Source of the DNA: Tsukamurella sp. 8F
GTDB lineage: Bacteria; Actinomycetota; Actinomycetes; Mycobacteriales; Mycobacteriaceae
NCBI RefSeq assembly: GCF_029167375.1
Contig: NZ_JARFTP010000002.1
Span: 1-64,000, forward strand
Reading direction: 5' to 3'
Length of the DNA stretch: 64,000 nucleotides
Under the pieces are notes generated by a model. That model did not search any database, was not told the origin of the DNA, and saw nothing but the letters and a program-made list of their open reading frames with translations. Positions 44,093-54,496 of the stretch are shown in pieces. Made by a program: the position numbers and the translations under genes. The first letter of the stretch is position 1. Every line of letters begins with the position of its first letter.

Positions 44093-45030
44093 TGCGGCTG
44101 CTCTTCGCAGGGACTCCGGAACCCGCCGTCCCGGCGCTGCGCGCGCTGCTCGAATCGGACCACGATGTCGTCGCCGTGCTCACCCGGCCGGACGCGCGTT
44201 CGGGCCGTGGACGCGGCACGAGCCGGTCTGCCGTCGCGGCGGTCGCCGACGAGCACGGCATCGAGGTACTCACTCCACGCTCGCTGCGCGATGAGGAGGC
44301 GATCTCGCGCATATCGGAACTCGCCCCGGACTGTGCGCCGGTCGTCGCGTACGGCGCCATTGTTCCTAAGGCTCTACTAGACGTTCCTCCCCATGGCTGG
44401 GTCAACCTGCACTTCTCGCTCCTGCCCGCGTGGCGCGGCGCCGCGCCCGTCCAGGCCGCGATCGAGGCGGGTGACGAGATCACCGGTGCGTCCACGTTCC
44501 GGATCGAGGAGGGACTCGACACCGGTCCGGTACTCGGCGTCATGACCGAGACGGTGCGTCCTGACGACACCGCGACGGTTCTGCTCGCCCGCCTGGCGGA
44601 CGCGGGGGCGGAGTTGCTCGTGCGCACCGTCGACGGCCTCGAGGCCGGCGCGCTCGCGGCGGTCCGGCAGCCCGAGGACGGCGTGTCCTACGCACCCAAG
44701 ATCACGGTCGACGGTGCGCGTGCGGACTTCACCCGGCCGGCTGCAGCCGTCGACCGCCACATCAGGGCGATGACGGACGCGCCCGGTGCATGGGCGGTGG
44801 TCGGCGGGGTCCGGGTCAAGCTCGGCCCGGTCGCGCGGGTGCCGAGGTCCGGTGAGCCGCTGGCCCCGGGCGAGTTACGCGTGACGAAGCGAGAGGTGCT
44901 CGTCGGGACGGCGAGCGACCCCGTACGTCTAGGCACTGTCCAGCCACCGGGGAAGAAGGCGATGGCCGCGGCCGACTGGGCTCGCGGAGCGCGCCTGGAG
45001 TCCGGAATCCGAGTGGAGGTGGGGGAGTGA
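44092..45030 (+). CDS. fmt: Methionyl-tRNA formyltransferase
   Basis: The protein has 312 residues. The N-terminal formyltransferase fold starts [20 protein letters not shown] and has [15 protein letters not shown], which contains the catalytic stretch. The C-terminal OB-like domain ([17 protein letters not shown]) binds initiator tRNA. The usual Asn of the N-x-H-x-S-x-LP motif is present in VNLHFSLLP. It overlaps def and rsmB at its ends. Confidence 0.95.
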   Translation: MRLLFAGTPEPAVPALRALLESDHDVVAVLTRPDARSGRGRGTSRSAVAAVADEHGIEVLTPRSLRDEEAISRISELAPDCAPVVAYGAIVPKALLDVPPHGWVNLHFSLLPAWRGAAPVQAAIEAGDEITGASTFRIEEGLDTGPVLGVMTETVRPDDTATVLLARLADAGAELLVRTVDGLEAGALAAVRQPEDGVSYAPKITVDGARADFTRPAAAVDRHIRAMTDAPGAWAVVGGVRVKLGPVARVPRSGEPLAPGELRVTKREVLVGTASDPVRLGTVQPPGKKAMAAADWARGARLESGIRVEVGE

Positions 45031-46382
45031 TCGACGCTCCGCGGGCCGCCGCGCTCGAGACCCTCGGCGCTGTGCGGGAGAAGGGTGCCTACGCGAACCT
45101 GGTGCTGCCGGGCCTGCTGCGTGAGCGCCGGATCAGCGGCCGCGACGCCGCTTTCGCCACTGAGCTGGCCTACGGCACCTGCCGGGCGCAGGGCCTACTG
45201 GACGAAGTCATCGCCTCTGCCTCTGGACGCGCCGTCGACGCGATCGACCCGCCCGTGCTGGACGCCCTGCGACTGGGCACCTATCAGCTGTTGCGCACGC
45301 GGGTCGGCGATCATGCCGCCGTCTCCACCACTGTCGACGCCGTCAAGAGCGGACCCTCCAAGGGGGCAGCGGGTTTCGCGAACGCCGTGCTGCGGCGGAT
45401 CGCTCGTGACGACGCCGATACCTGGGTCGCGCGCGTCGCCCCTGCGGCGTCGGACGACCTCATCGGCCATCTGGCGATGCAGTATGCGCATCCCCGATGG
45501 ATCGCCGAGGCGTTCTGGGATTCTTTGCAACGCAACGGTATACGATCGATGGGCCAGCTTCAGCGCCTGCTCGCCGAGGACGATGCCCGGCCCGACGTGC
45601 ACCTCGTAGCCCGCCCCGGTGCCATCACAGCAGAGGAACTCGCGCTCGTGACGGGCGGCGAGGAGGGCCGGTTCTCGCCGTATGCCGTCTACCTGCCCGG
45701 CGGAGATCCGGGTGCGCTCGATGTCGTGCGCGACGGGCTCGCGGGGGTGCAGGACGAGGGCTCGCAGCTCGTCGCCCGCGCGCTGGCGGTCGCGCCGCTC
45801 GAATCCGACGGTGGTCGATGGCTCGACCTGTGCGCCGGACCGGGAGGCAAGGCCGCTCTACTGGGCGCGCTTGCCGCCGTCGACGGTGCCGCCGTCGACG
45901 CCGTCGAGCCCTCCGTGCACCGTGCAGAACTCGTCCGGAAGGCTGTATCCGGGCAGCCTGTGACAGTGCATGCCGTCGACGGCAGGGCGTCCGGTCTGGA
46001 GCCCGGGTATGACCGCGTACTCGTCGACGCGCCGTGTTCCGGCATCGGCGCCCTACGCAGGCGGCCTGAGGCGCGCTGGCGCAAGAAGCCTGCCGATATC
46101 GCCGATCTGGTGCTGTTACAGCACGAACTGATCTCGGCCGCAGCCGATCTCGCGCGCCCCGGTGGGGTGGTGCTGTACTCGACCTGCTCGCCACACGTCG
46201 CCGAGACCGTGGACGTCGTCGATGCCGTTGCGGCCGACGGGCGGCTCGAGCCCGTCGACACCCGGCCGCTCGTCCCATCCACGGTGCTCAGCCCGTTGCC
46301 CGAGAACGGGACTCACGTGCAGCTATGGCCCCACCTGCACGGCACGGACGCGATGTTCCTGCAGGCGTTCCGGCGCGTGTGA
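45027..46382 (+). CDS. rsmB: 16S rRNA (cytosine-967-C5) methyltransferase RsmB-like
   Basis: The protein has 451 residues. A NusB-like N-terminal domain ([35 protein letters not shown]) is followed by the Rossmann methyltransferase domain: SAM motif [15 protein letters not shown], catalytic [19 protein letters not shown] and [15 protein letters not shown] with the second Cys. It methylates cytosine in rRNA. The GTG start overlaps the fmt TGA. Confidence 0.93.
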   Translation: MIDAPRAAALETLGAVREKGAYANLVLPGLLRERRISGRDAAFATELAYGTCRAQGLLDEVIASASGRAVDAIDPPVLDALRLGTYQLLRTRVGDHAAVSTTVDAVKSGPSKGAAGFANAVLRRIARDDADTWVARVAPAASDDLIGHLAMQYAHPRWIAEAFWDSLQRNGIRSMGQLQRLLAEDDARPDVHLVARPGAITAEELALVTGGEEGRFSPYAVYLPGGDPGALDVVRDGLAGVQDEGSQLVARALAVAPLESDGGRWLDLCAGPGGKAALLGALAAVDGAAVDAVEPSVHRAELVRKAVSGQPVTVHAVDGRASGLEPGYDRVLVDAPCSGIGALRRRPEARWRKKPADIADLVLLQHELISAAADLARPGGVVLYSTCSPHVAETVDVVDAVAADGRLEPVDTRPLVPSTVLSPLPENGTHVQLWPHLHGTDAMFLQAFRRV

Positions 46383-46412
46383 ACCAGGCCGCATCTGTGC
46401 CACACTCGGGGT

Positions 46413-46784
46413 GTGGTGCACGATGCGATAGACGTGGCCGGGAAGCTGGCGGCGTTCACGGAGCGATGGTCACCCAAGGTTGTGGCCAGGCTGAACGACT
46501 ACGAGATCAAGGTCGTGAAGCTCGAAGGCGAGTTCGTATGGCACAAGCACGACGACACCGACGAGCTCTTCCTCGTCGTGGCGGGTGACCTGACCATCCG
46601 GATGCGCGACGGTGACGTCCGCCTGGGGCCCGGCCAATTGTTCGTGGTGCCCAAAGGGGTCGAGCACTGCCCGGTGGCGGGGAGCGGCGAGGTGCACGCG
46701 CTGCTCGTCGAGCCCGTGGGTGTGGTCAACACCGGCGACGCCGGCGGCCCCATGACGGCAGGCTACGACGACTCCCTGTCCTGA
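46413..46784 (+). CDS. Cupin-domain protein
   Basis: The protein has 123 residues with a single cupin barrel. The metal-ligand motif 1 is FVWHKHDDTDELFLVVAGDL (HxH...E) and motif 2 is LFVVPKGVEHCPVAGSG. Its substrate is unknown; single cupins of this length include sugar isomerases and small dioxygenases. The GTG lies 30 bases after rsmB. The last 22 bases overlap the convergent gene. Confidence 0.8.
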   Translation: MVHDAIDVAGKLAAFTERWSPKVVARLNDYEIKVVKLEGEFVWHKHDDTDELFLVVAGDLTIRMRDGDVRLGPGQLFVVPKGVEHCPVAGSGEVHALLVEPVGVVNTGDAGGPMTAGYDDSLS

Positions 46785-47278
46785 GGCATCGCCTTCGTAT
46801 GGGGCTCAGTCGTCCTGCGCCGCATCAGGATCGGGGCGAGGCCGAGGGCGACGAGAACGATCATGAGTACGGCCGTCGCGACGTTGTTGGGCATGCCGAG
46901 CGTCTCCGGACGCTGTAATGGATGGCTGTATACGGGGTCGTCGACGAAGAAGTACGACGTCCCCGGCCAACATCCTGCCGCGAGCACCGAGATCCAGAAC
47001 GCCCCCGCGAGATAGCCGCCGACCGTCATGGCGAAACGGTCGGTCACCGGGCGTGCCACGAGGCATATGAGCGCGCCGATTCCTAGCGCGGCGCCCGCGA
47101 AGAAGGCCATCGCGGTGTGCAGCTTGGCGTGCGGCAGCCACGCGGGGTTGTCCATATGCGCGCCGCGCAGGATCACTCCGTCGAGCAGGACCGGCAGCAC
47201 GACGGTCGCGATCGCGACGACGACGAGCAGTGCTCGCCCCGCTCGCGCCGGCGCAGGGGTGGCGATGGATTCGCGCAT
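46763..47278 (-). CDS. Four-helix membrane protein, unknown function
   Basis: The protein has 171 residues and no family is firmly recognised. Four hydrophobic segments (AGRALLVVVAIATVVLPVLL; AMAFFAGAALGIGALICLVA; MTVGGYLAGAFWISVLAA; VATAVLMIVLVALGLAPIL), with HMDNPAWLPHAKLHTAM in the first loop, resemble small DoxX-like or DUF membrane proteins. ATG 47278 has ACGGAG 6 bases upstream. It is divergent from a MarR regulator across a gap with two palindromes, so MarR probably controls it. Confidence 0.65.
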   Translation of the reverse strand: MRESIATPAPARAGRALLVVVAIATVVLPVLLDGVILRGAHMDNPAWLPHAKLHTAMAFFAGAALGIGALICLVARPVTDRFAMTVGGYLAGAFWISVLAAGCWPGTSYFFVDDPVYSHPLQRPETLGMPNNVATAVLMIVLVALGLAPILMRRRTTEPHTKAMPQDRESS

Positions 47279-47291
47279 GGTCATCTCCGTA

Positions 47292-47319
47292 TCAATATGT
47301 ATTGAGTGAGAATATCTCA
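47292..47319. promoter_or_regulatory. Two adjacent palindromes, probable MarR operator
   Basis: TCAATA-TG-TATTGA (47292-47305) and TGAGA-ATA-TCTCA (47307-47319) lie side by side in the AT-rich 75-base gap between the divergent membrane protein and MarR genes. Confidence 0.5.
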
Positions 47320-47353
47320 AACGAGACTATATCGAAAGAGGTAATCTCCCGCC

Positions 47354-47800
47354 ATGGCTACCAGCGACGACGCCCCGAACTACATCATCGGGCCGCTCCT
47401 GCAGCGGGCACACCGTCATGCGGCCGACGCCTTCAACAGGGCGTTGGTGTCACTCGAGATCCAGGGGCGGCATTTCGCCGTACTGATGGCGCTGGACCGA
47501 CTGGGGTCGACCAGTCAGGCTCGGCTGGTCGAGCACCTGGGCGCGGAGAAATCGGCGATGGTCCGCATGATCGACGACCTGGAGTCCCGCGGGCTGGTCG
47601 AGCGGGGTGCCGATCCCGCCGACCGCCGGGCGCTTCCGGTCACGCTCACGGCGTCGGGGGCGGAGACCTTCGCGGCCGCCTCGGCGATCGCCGCCCGCGT
47701 CGCCGATGACCTGCTCGACGGGTTCGACGCGGGCGAGCGCGTGCAACTCAGGGCGCTGCTGACGAGGTTCGTCGGGGCATCGCCGGGGGTGTCGCCGTGA
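47354..47800 (+). CDS. MarR-family transcriptional regulator
   Basis: The protein has 148 residues. The winged helix is visible in STSQARLVEHLGAEKSAMVRMIDDLESRGLVERGADPADRRALPV, with the wing DPADRRA highly typical. The flanking helices form the dimer interface. It probably represses itself and the divergent membrane-protein gene through the palindromes upstream. The ligand is unknown. Confidence 0.9.
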   Translation: MATSDDAPNYIIGPLLQRAHRHAADAFNRALVSLEIQGRHFAVLMALDRLGSTSQARLVEHLGAEKSAMVRMIDDLESRGLVERGADPADRRALPVTLTASGAETFAAASAIAARVADDLLDGFDAGERVQLRALLTRFVGASPGVSP

Positions 47801-47876
47801 ATGGTTGTTGCGGGCGTCCCCGACGCCGTGTTCGGGTCCGCCTCGCCCTCGGCGTCCGGTTCGGGGCGGTGGCCGG

Positions 47877-48440
47877 TCAGGCCGGCACGTGCGGCGGTGC
47901 CGTCTCGGCGACCCAGATCTGCATCACGTCGGATTCGCTCGGTGCCGAGGGTTGCCGCGACTCCAGGCGGTCCAGGCGGTAGCCGAGTCGCCGCGCGACG
48001 GCAGCGCTCGCCATGTTGCTTGCATCGCAATGGATCTCGACTCTACCGATGGCCGGAAGCCGCAGGCACTCGGCGGTCACCGCACCGGCTGCGCGGGTCA
48101 CGATGCCACGGCCTCCCGCGCCTGTACGACGCCAGTATCCGATCTCCAGGGCGCCCGGACCGACACGGTCCTCGATGCCGACCACGCCCGACACCTTTCC
48201 GGCTGAGAAGATCCCGTATGCGAACGAGCCTCCGGGAGAGGGCCATTGCGACATTCGATCGATGAACTCGCGCTGGTCCTCGAGATTCGGGGGTGCGGAA
48301 GCCCACGGCATCCAGGGGTGTAATTCGTCATACGATGCGGCGACCGCATCGCGGAGCTCTTCGGCGTCTTCGGTGCGGAATCGGCGCAGGATCACATCGC
48401 CGAGATCGAGGCGGGGCGGTAGCGGGTGCGGTGCTGCCAT
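47877..48440 (-). CDS. GNAT acetyltransferase, RimJ/RimL type
   Basis: The protein has 187 residues. The pattern DVILRRFRTEDAEELRDAVA, HPWMPWA, then ALEIGYWRRTGAGGRGIVTRA (acetyl-CoA loop) and RVEIHCDASNMASAAVARRLGY (the usual final motif of ribosomal-protein N-acetyltransferases) is clear. It could acetylate a ribosomal protein N-terminus or a small amine. ATG 48440 matches the family start; the longer open frame overlaps the region of the LGFP terminator hairpin. Confidence 0.85.
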   Translation of the reverse strand: MAAPHPLPPRLDLGDVILRRFRTEDAEELRDAVAASYDELHPWMPWASAPPNLEDQREFIDRMSQWPSPGGSFAYGIFSAGKVSGVVGIEDRVGPGALEIGYWRRTGAGGRGIVTRAAGAVTAECLRLPAIGRVEIHCDASNMASAAVARRLGYRLDRLESRQPSAPSESDVMQIWVAETAPPHVPA

Positions 48441-48466
48441 CGTCGGACGGTAGCCGAGACGCGAAG

Positions 48467-48498
48467 CGGCCCGCACGCGGATTTCCCGGTGCGGGCCG
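48467..48498 (-). terminator. Hairpin downstream of the LGFP gene
   Basis: CGGCCCGCAC (48467-48476) and GTGCGGGCCG (48489-48498) form a perfect 10-bp stem with a 12-base loop, 16 bases after the LGFP stop on the minus strand. There is no T-tract. Confidence 0.55.
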
Positions 48499-48513
48499 TT
48501 CATCGGGTCGTTC

Positions 48514-49464
48514 TCAGCCCTTGATGGTGACGGTGCCCTTGTCGAACTGCTGCTCGAGGCCTCCGGCGATCTTCTTCTGGTCGGACACCGGGTAGCCCAG
48601 GCCGTTGGCACCGCCCTTGGCGACGAACTGGTCGCGTACCTTCCCGGTGACGACGTGCGCGCCGTGCTGCGGCGACCAGTAGATCGAGCCGTGCTGGAAG
48701 TCGTTGTATGCGCCGACGACCGGGTTGCCGATCTGCATCTCGCTCATGACCGGGTAGCCCAGAGGGCCCTTGGCGCCGCCCGCCTTCTGCCAGGCCTTGG
48801 CGATATCGCCGCCAACGCCGGCCGCCTTGCCTCCGTTCACCTTCGCGTTCCAGAAGATCGTGCCGTCCGTGAACTCCTGCTGCTTCCAACCGCCTGCGAG
48901 CGACTTCTCGGTGCCGGTCGGCTGGCCGTACCGTGCCAGGCCGCCGTCGGCCTTGAACGCGTCGCCGATCTTTCCGGTGACCGGGAACGCGAGCGGCTCG
49001 TCGGAGGTGGCCGCGGGCTGCGACGTCTGCGCCGACGAGCTGAACATCTTGATGAGCGTCGCGACGTCGGTGGTCGGCAGCTTGCCGGACGCGACGATCT
49101 TCTGGAACTCGGGGTTCTGGCTCAGCTGGGTCAGCAGGGCGCTCGGGTCCTGGCCTCCGGCGACCTGCGCGATCGCCGGGTTCTGCGACGCCTGCGCTAC
49201 CGCCTGTGCGACGGCGGGATTCTGGGCGACCTGGGCGAGCGCCGGGTTCTGGGACGCCTGTGACACGGCGGCCGAGACTGCGGGACTCTGGGCAGCCACC
49301 GCCTGGGTGGCCGCAGGCGCCGCCTGCGCTGCTGCGGCAGGAGCGGGTGCCGCCGGTGCGGCCGGGGCGACCGGAACGACAGGGTCCGCGTGCGCCGGAG
49401 CGACCGCGATGGCCGCCGCCGCGGCGACGGCGGCGAAGGTGGCGATGGGGCGTGCGATCCGCAT
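48514..49464 (-). CDS. Secreted LGFP-repeat protein
   Basis: The protein has 316 residues with a signal peptide ([20 protein letters not shown]) ending AHA. An Ala/Pro/Gln-rich region with repeated SQNPA-like units (residues about 60-105) follows. The C-terminal 150 residues contain three LGFP repeats, seen by their cores [16 protein letters not shown] and NGLGYPVS, each followed by a W/F-containing strand ([34 protein letters not shown]). LGFP modules occur in cell-envelope proteins of mycolic-acid bacteria and are thought to help anchor or shape the arabinogalactan-mycolate layer. The gene is divergent from rpe with a 132-base gap. Confidence 0.88.
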   Translation of the reverse strand: MRIARPIATFAAVAAAAAIAVAPAHADPVVPVAPAAPAAPAPAAAAQAAPAATQAVAAQSPAVSAAVSQASQNPALAQVAQNPAVAQAVAQASQNPAIAQVAGGQDPSALLTQLSQNPEFQKIVASGKLPTTDVATLIKMFSSSAQTSQPAATSDEPLAFPVTGKIGDAFKADGGLARYGQPTGTEKSLAGGWKQQEFTDGTIFWNAKVNGGKAAGVGGDIAKAWQKAGGAKGPLGYPVMSEMQIGNPVVGAYNDFQHGSIYWSPQHGAHVVTGKVRDQFVAKGGANGLGYPVSDQKKIAGGLEQQFDKGTVTIKG

Positions 49465-49583
49465 GACGACCTCTCAGGTCTAGCTCAGGTTGGCGTTACT
49501 GATGGTGCTGATGTTACAAAAGTCTACTACTGGGATCAACACCATCGCCGCACGCGGGTGAATGAGCTCACGTCGCGTTCGCC

Positions 49584-49589
49584 TAAACT
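49584..49589 (+). promoter_or_regulatory. -10 box TAAACT, leaderless start of rpe
   Basis: TAAACT fits TANNNT and ends 7 bases before the rpe ATG at 49597, with no Shine-Dalgarno. Confidence 0.5.
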
Positions 49590-49596
49590 GCTGCCC

Positions 49597-50268
49597 ATGT
49601 CTGCGCCGATGATCGCCCCGTCCATCCTGTCCGCGGATTTCGCGTGTCTCGGCGACGAGGTCGCAGTGGTCGGGGGCGAGGAGGGTGCCGACTGGGTGCA
49701 CGTCGACGTCATGGACAACCACTTCGTGCCCAATCTGACGCTCGGTCTGCCCGTGGTGCAGAGCCTGCTCGGCCACACCGACATCCCGCTCGACTGTCAT
49801 CTCATGATCGACGACCCGGCCCGCTGGGCCCCGCCCTACGCGGAGGCCGGCGCCTACAACGTGACCTTCCACGCGGAGGCCACCGACGACCCGCTCGCCG
49901 TCGCCAAGGACATCCACGCCGCAGGCGGCAAGGCCGGGCTGGCGATCAAGCCTGGCACGGCGTTCGATCCGTACATCGAGATCCTCAAGTCCTTCGATAC
50001 GTTGCTGATCATGAGCGTCGAGCCCGGATTCGGCGGGCAGAGCTTCATCGCCGACGTCCTGGAAAAGGCACGTGCCGCGCGCAGGCTGGTCGATTCCGGC
50101 GAGCTGCGTCTCGTCATCGAGATCGACGGAGGTATCAACGCCGACACCATCGAGCAGGCCGCGGAGGCGGGGGTGGACTGCTTCGTCGCCGGCTCCGCCG
50201 TCTACAACGCCGACGACCCCGCCGACGCGGTGCGCCGCCTGCGCGCACTCGCAGCCGCCCGGCAGTGA
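49597..50268 (+). CDS. rpe: Ribulose-phosphate 3-epimerase
   Basis: The protein has 223 residues. The family barrel is clear: [57 protein letters not shown] and [15 protein letters not shown], with metal and catalytic His/Asp residues in these strands. It interconverts ribulose- and xylulose-5-phosphate in the pentose phosphate pathway. Ribulose-5-phosphate is also the substrate of RibBA, encoded further along, which explains the conserved link to the rib genes. Confidence 0.96.
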   Translation: MSAPMIAPSILSADFACLGDEVAVVGGEEGADWVHVDVMDNHFVPNLTLGLPVVQSLLGHTDIPLDCHLMIDDPARWAPPYAEAGAYNVTFHAEATDDPLAVAKDIHAAGGKAGLAIKPGTAFDPYIEILKSFDTLLIMSVEPGFGGQSFIADVLEKARAARRLVDSGELRLVIEIDGGINADTIEQAAEAGVDCFVAGSAVYNADDPADAVRRLRALAAARQ

Positions 50269-51299
50269 CCTCCTGGGTCGACGCGCCGGAGGTCACCGCG
50301 GCGCTCGAGGAGGCCGTGGCCGCCTCGGTGGCGGCGCGCGGCGTGAGCACGCCCAATCCGCCGGTCGGCGCGGTGATCCTCGCCGCCGACGGCACCGTCG
50401 CCGGCGTGGGCTGTACTGCTCCGGCGGGCGGTCCGCATGCCGAGATCGAGGCATTGCGTGCAGCCGGCGACGACGCCCAGGGCGGCACCGCCGTCGTCAC
50501 GCTCGAACCGTGCAATCACACGGGCCGGACAGGACCGTGCGCCGTCGCGCTGCTCGAGGCCGGAATCGAGAGGGTCGCGTTCGCCGCCGCCGATCCGAAC
50601 CCCGTCGCGGCGGGCGGGGCGGAGTACCTGCGTACGCACGGGGTGGAGGTCGCGCACCTGGGCTTCGAACCATGGCCGCTTCGCGAGTGGCTGTTCCGTC
50701 AGCGCAACGGCCGGCCGATGGTCACGTTGAAGCTTGCTGCCACCGTCGACGGCCGGATCGGGGCCCCGGACGGGACCTCGCAGTGGATCACCGGTGCGGA
50801 GGCACGTGAGCGAGCTCACGTCGAACGGGCGCAGCTCGACGCGATCGTCGTAGGGACGGGCACCGTCGCCGCCGACGATCCGGCGCTCACGGCGCGCCGG
50901 CCGGACGGGGCCCTGCATCCGCATCAGCCGACGCGGGTGGTGCTGGGCATGCGCGATCTTCCCGCCGGAGCCCGGATCGGCGATGCCGTGCACGTCCGCA
51001 GCCACGATCCCCGAGCCGTGCTCGATGCTCTGCCCGACGTACTGAACGTGCAGGTCGAGGGCGGCGCGACGGTGGCCGGGGCGTTCGTGGACGCGGGCCT
51101 CGTCGATCGTGTCCAGGCCTATATCGCGCCTGTGCTGCTGGGCGCAGGTCAGTCGGCCGTCGTGTCGGCCACCGTCGGCACGCTCGCCGACGCACTACGG
51201 TTGCGGACCGACTCCGTCGAGCGGCTCGGCGACGACGTTCTGCTCACGTTGAGCCGTGGGGAAGACGCTGGTCGCCGAGGGGGCGCCCGGACGCCCTGA
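50265..51299 (+). CDS. ribD: Riboflavin biosynthesis deaminase/reductase RibD
   Basis: The protein has 344 residues. The deaminase half has the zinc site PHAEIEAL and [13 protein letters not shown]; the reductase half starts near residue 150 with [17 protein letters not shown] and has [14 protein letters not shown]. It performs the second and third steps from GTP to riboflavin. The GTG start overlaps the rpe TGA. The C-terminus is slightly long ([14 protein letters not shown]). Confidence 0.94.
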   Translation: MTSWVDAPEVTAALEEAVAASVAARGVSTPNPPVGAVILAADGTVAGVGCTAPAGGPHAEIEALRAAGDDAQGGTAVVTLEPCNHTGRTGPCAVALLEAGIERVAFAAADPNPVAAGGAEYLRTHGVEVAHLGFEPWPLREWLFRQRNGRPMVTLKLAATVDGRIGAPDGTSQWITGAEARERAHVERAQLDAIVVGTGTVAADDPALTARRPDGALHPHQPTRVVLGMRDLPAGARIGDAVHVRSHDPRAVLDALPDVLNVQVEGGATVAGAFVDAGLVDRVQAYIAPVLLGAGQSAVVSATVGTLADALRLRTDSVERLGDDVLLTLSRGEDAGRRGGARTP

Positions 51300-51331
51300 A
51301 CACCCGGGTGGGCCGCGGTCCGTATCGGTGC

Positions 51332-51337
51332 TAACCT
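51332..51337 (+). promoter_or_regulatory. -10 box TAACCT upstream of the FMN riboswitch
   Basis: TAACCT fits TANNNT and would start RNA near 51345, a few bases before the aptamer. No convincing -35 is present. Confidence 0.35.
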
Positions 51338-51349
51338 CGGAAGCGGAAG

Positions 51350-51490
51350 TTCTCAGGGCGGGGTGCAATTCCCCACCGGCGGTGATGGTCCTATGAGGCC
51401 GAGCCCGCGAGCGCCCCGGTCAATCGGGGGACAGCAGATTCCGGTGCGATCCCGGAGCCGACGGTCACAGTCCGGATGAAAGAGAACAGC
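51350..51490 (+). ncRNA. FMN riboswitch (RFN element)
   Basis: The conserved RFN elements occur in order: TTCTCAGGGCGGGGTGCAAT near 51350, CCCCACCGGCGGTGAT, AGCCCGCGAGCGC, then CAGATTCCGGTGCGATCCGG, GCCGACGGTCACAGTCCGGA and GAAAGAGAACA. These are the near-invariant bases of the FMN aptamer. It lies between ribD and ribE on the plus strand and should turn off ribE-ribBA-ribH when FMN is plentiful. No oligo-U terminator follows, so translational control is more likely. Confidence 0.95.
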
Positions 51491-51549
51491 GCGGGCCCAT
51501 CCCGCGCCGTCGTGCCGCCCTGGGAAGTGGACGGCAGGAGCAGGATTCG

Positions 51550-52163
51550 ATGTTCACCGGGATCGTCGAGGAGCTCGGCGTGATCACCGCCCGGGAGGAT
51601 CTCCCCGACGCAGCACGATTCACAGTGCGCGGTCCCACGGTCACCGCCGATGCCCGGCACGGAGACTCGATAGCAGTCAACGGCGTATGCCTCACGGTCG
51701 TGAGGGTCGACGACGGCGCCTTCACCGCGGACGTCATGGAGGAGTCGCTACGACGCAGCTCGCTCGAGAAGCTCGGCGCGGGCGATCGAGTGAACCTCGA
51801 GCGCGCCGCGTCGGTGAACTCCCGCCTCGGTGGGCATATCGTGCAGGGGCACGTCGACGGCACCGGCAGCATCCGGTCCGTGACGCCGTCCGAGCACTGG
51901 ACCGTCGTCCGCATCGCCCTCCCGGACGCGCTCGCACGCTACGTCGTCGAGAAGGGTTCGATCACCGTAGACGGCGTGTCCCTTACCGTGTCGTCCCTCG
52001 GGCGCGACTCCGAGGGGCACTGGTTCGAGATCTCGCTGATCCCGACGACCTTGTCCCTGACGAATCTCGGAGCCGCGGCGGCCGGCACCGTCGTGAATCT
52101 CGAGGTCGACATCATTGCGAAATATGTGGAGCGTCTGACCACACTGAAGGAGGGCGGCAACGC

Positions 52164-52167
<4 letters not shown>
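51550..52167 (+). CDS. ribE: Riboflavin synthase, alpha subunit
   Basis: The protein has 205 residues with two lumazine-binding repeats, opening [12 protein letters not shown] with NGVCLTVV, and [12 protein letters not shown] with [11 protein letters not shown] in the second. It dismutates two lumazines to riboflavin. The ATG follows AGGAG with 9 bases and lies downstream of the FMN riboswitch. It overlaps ribBA by ATGA. Confidence 0.96.
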
Positions 52168-53884
<1,717 letters not shown>

Positions 53885-54001
53885 TCGAACCGGGTCGTCC
53901 TCATCCCTACGGGGCACATGGCGGGTACCCGGAGAACGACGGGTGATCACGCGGGGCCCTCTATGACCAGGTCCATGGCGTCGGGGCGAAGCCGGGATCC
54001 G

Positions 54002-54007
54002 TAGAAT
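54002..54007 (+). promoter_or_regulatory. -10 box TAGAAT, probable leaderless start
   Basis: TAGAAT fits TANNNT and lies 8 bases before the GTG at 54016 of the PH-domain protein, so that gene may have its own leaderless transcript. The 131-base gap after ribH holds nothing else I can name. Confidence 0.4.
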
Positions 54008-54015
54008 CGGCGGAC

Positions 54016-54474
54016 GTGATGACCGACGAGGCGCAGACGCACGTGTTCGAGGCCAGGCCGCGCAAGTCGCGGATCGTGGCGTGCATCATCGCCGCCGTGG
54101 TGCTGGTCGCGCACGTCGTCGTGGCGCTGCTGCTGCGGGTCGGTGGCAACACGGGCGTGTACTTCCGATGGGAGGACCAGGCCGCGCTCGCCGGGATCGG
54201 CGTGGTTCTCGCAGGTCTCGTGCTCCTGTTCACGCGTCCGCGCCTGCGGATAGCCCCCGAGGGCGTGACGGTCCGCAACGTGGCCGGCGACAGATTCTTC
54301 CCGTGGGACGTCGTCCGCGGATTCAGCTTTCCTCCCGGCGCCTCGTTCGCGCACCTCGAGCTACCCGACTACGAGTACGCCGCCGTCATGGCAATCCAGG
54401 CGAACGACGGCGAGCGCGCGGTCGAGGCCATCGACCGCGCGCGCGAACTCACCGCCGAATACAAGGGCTACTAG
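54016..54474 (+). CDS. PH-domain membrane protein (Rv1417-like)
   Basis: The protein has 152 residues with two membrane helices (IVACIIAAVVLVAHVVVALLL and LAGIGVVLAGLVLLFT), then a cytoplasmic bacterial PH-like domain (RLRIAPEGVTVRNVAGDRFF, WDVVRGFSFPPGASFAHLEL). M. tuberculosis has the same kind of gene directly after ribH. Its role is unknown. Either GTG 54016 or ATG 54019 could be the start. Confidence 0.83.
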   Translation: MMTDEAQTHVFEARPRKSRIVACIIAAVVLVAHVVVALLLRVGGNTGVYFRWEDQAALAGIGVVLAGLVLLFTRPRLRIAPEGVTVRNVAGDRFFPWDVVRGFSFPPGASFAHLELPDYEYAAVMAIQANDGERAVEAIDRARELTAEYKGY

Positions 54475-54493
54475 GGCCCTATGCGGGCCCCTA
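54472..54493. terminator. GC-rich hairpin between convergent genes
   Basis: GGGCCC (54474-54479) and GGGCCC (54485-54490) pair over TATGC, with TAG/CTA extending the stem around one bulged C. It overlaps the stop of the PH protein and sits 4 bases from the aldehyde dehydrogenase stop. Confidence 0.45.
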
Positions 54494-54496
54494 GGC

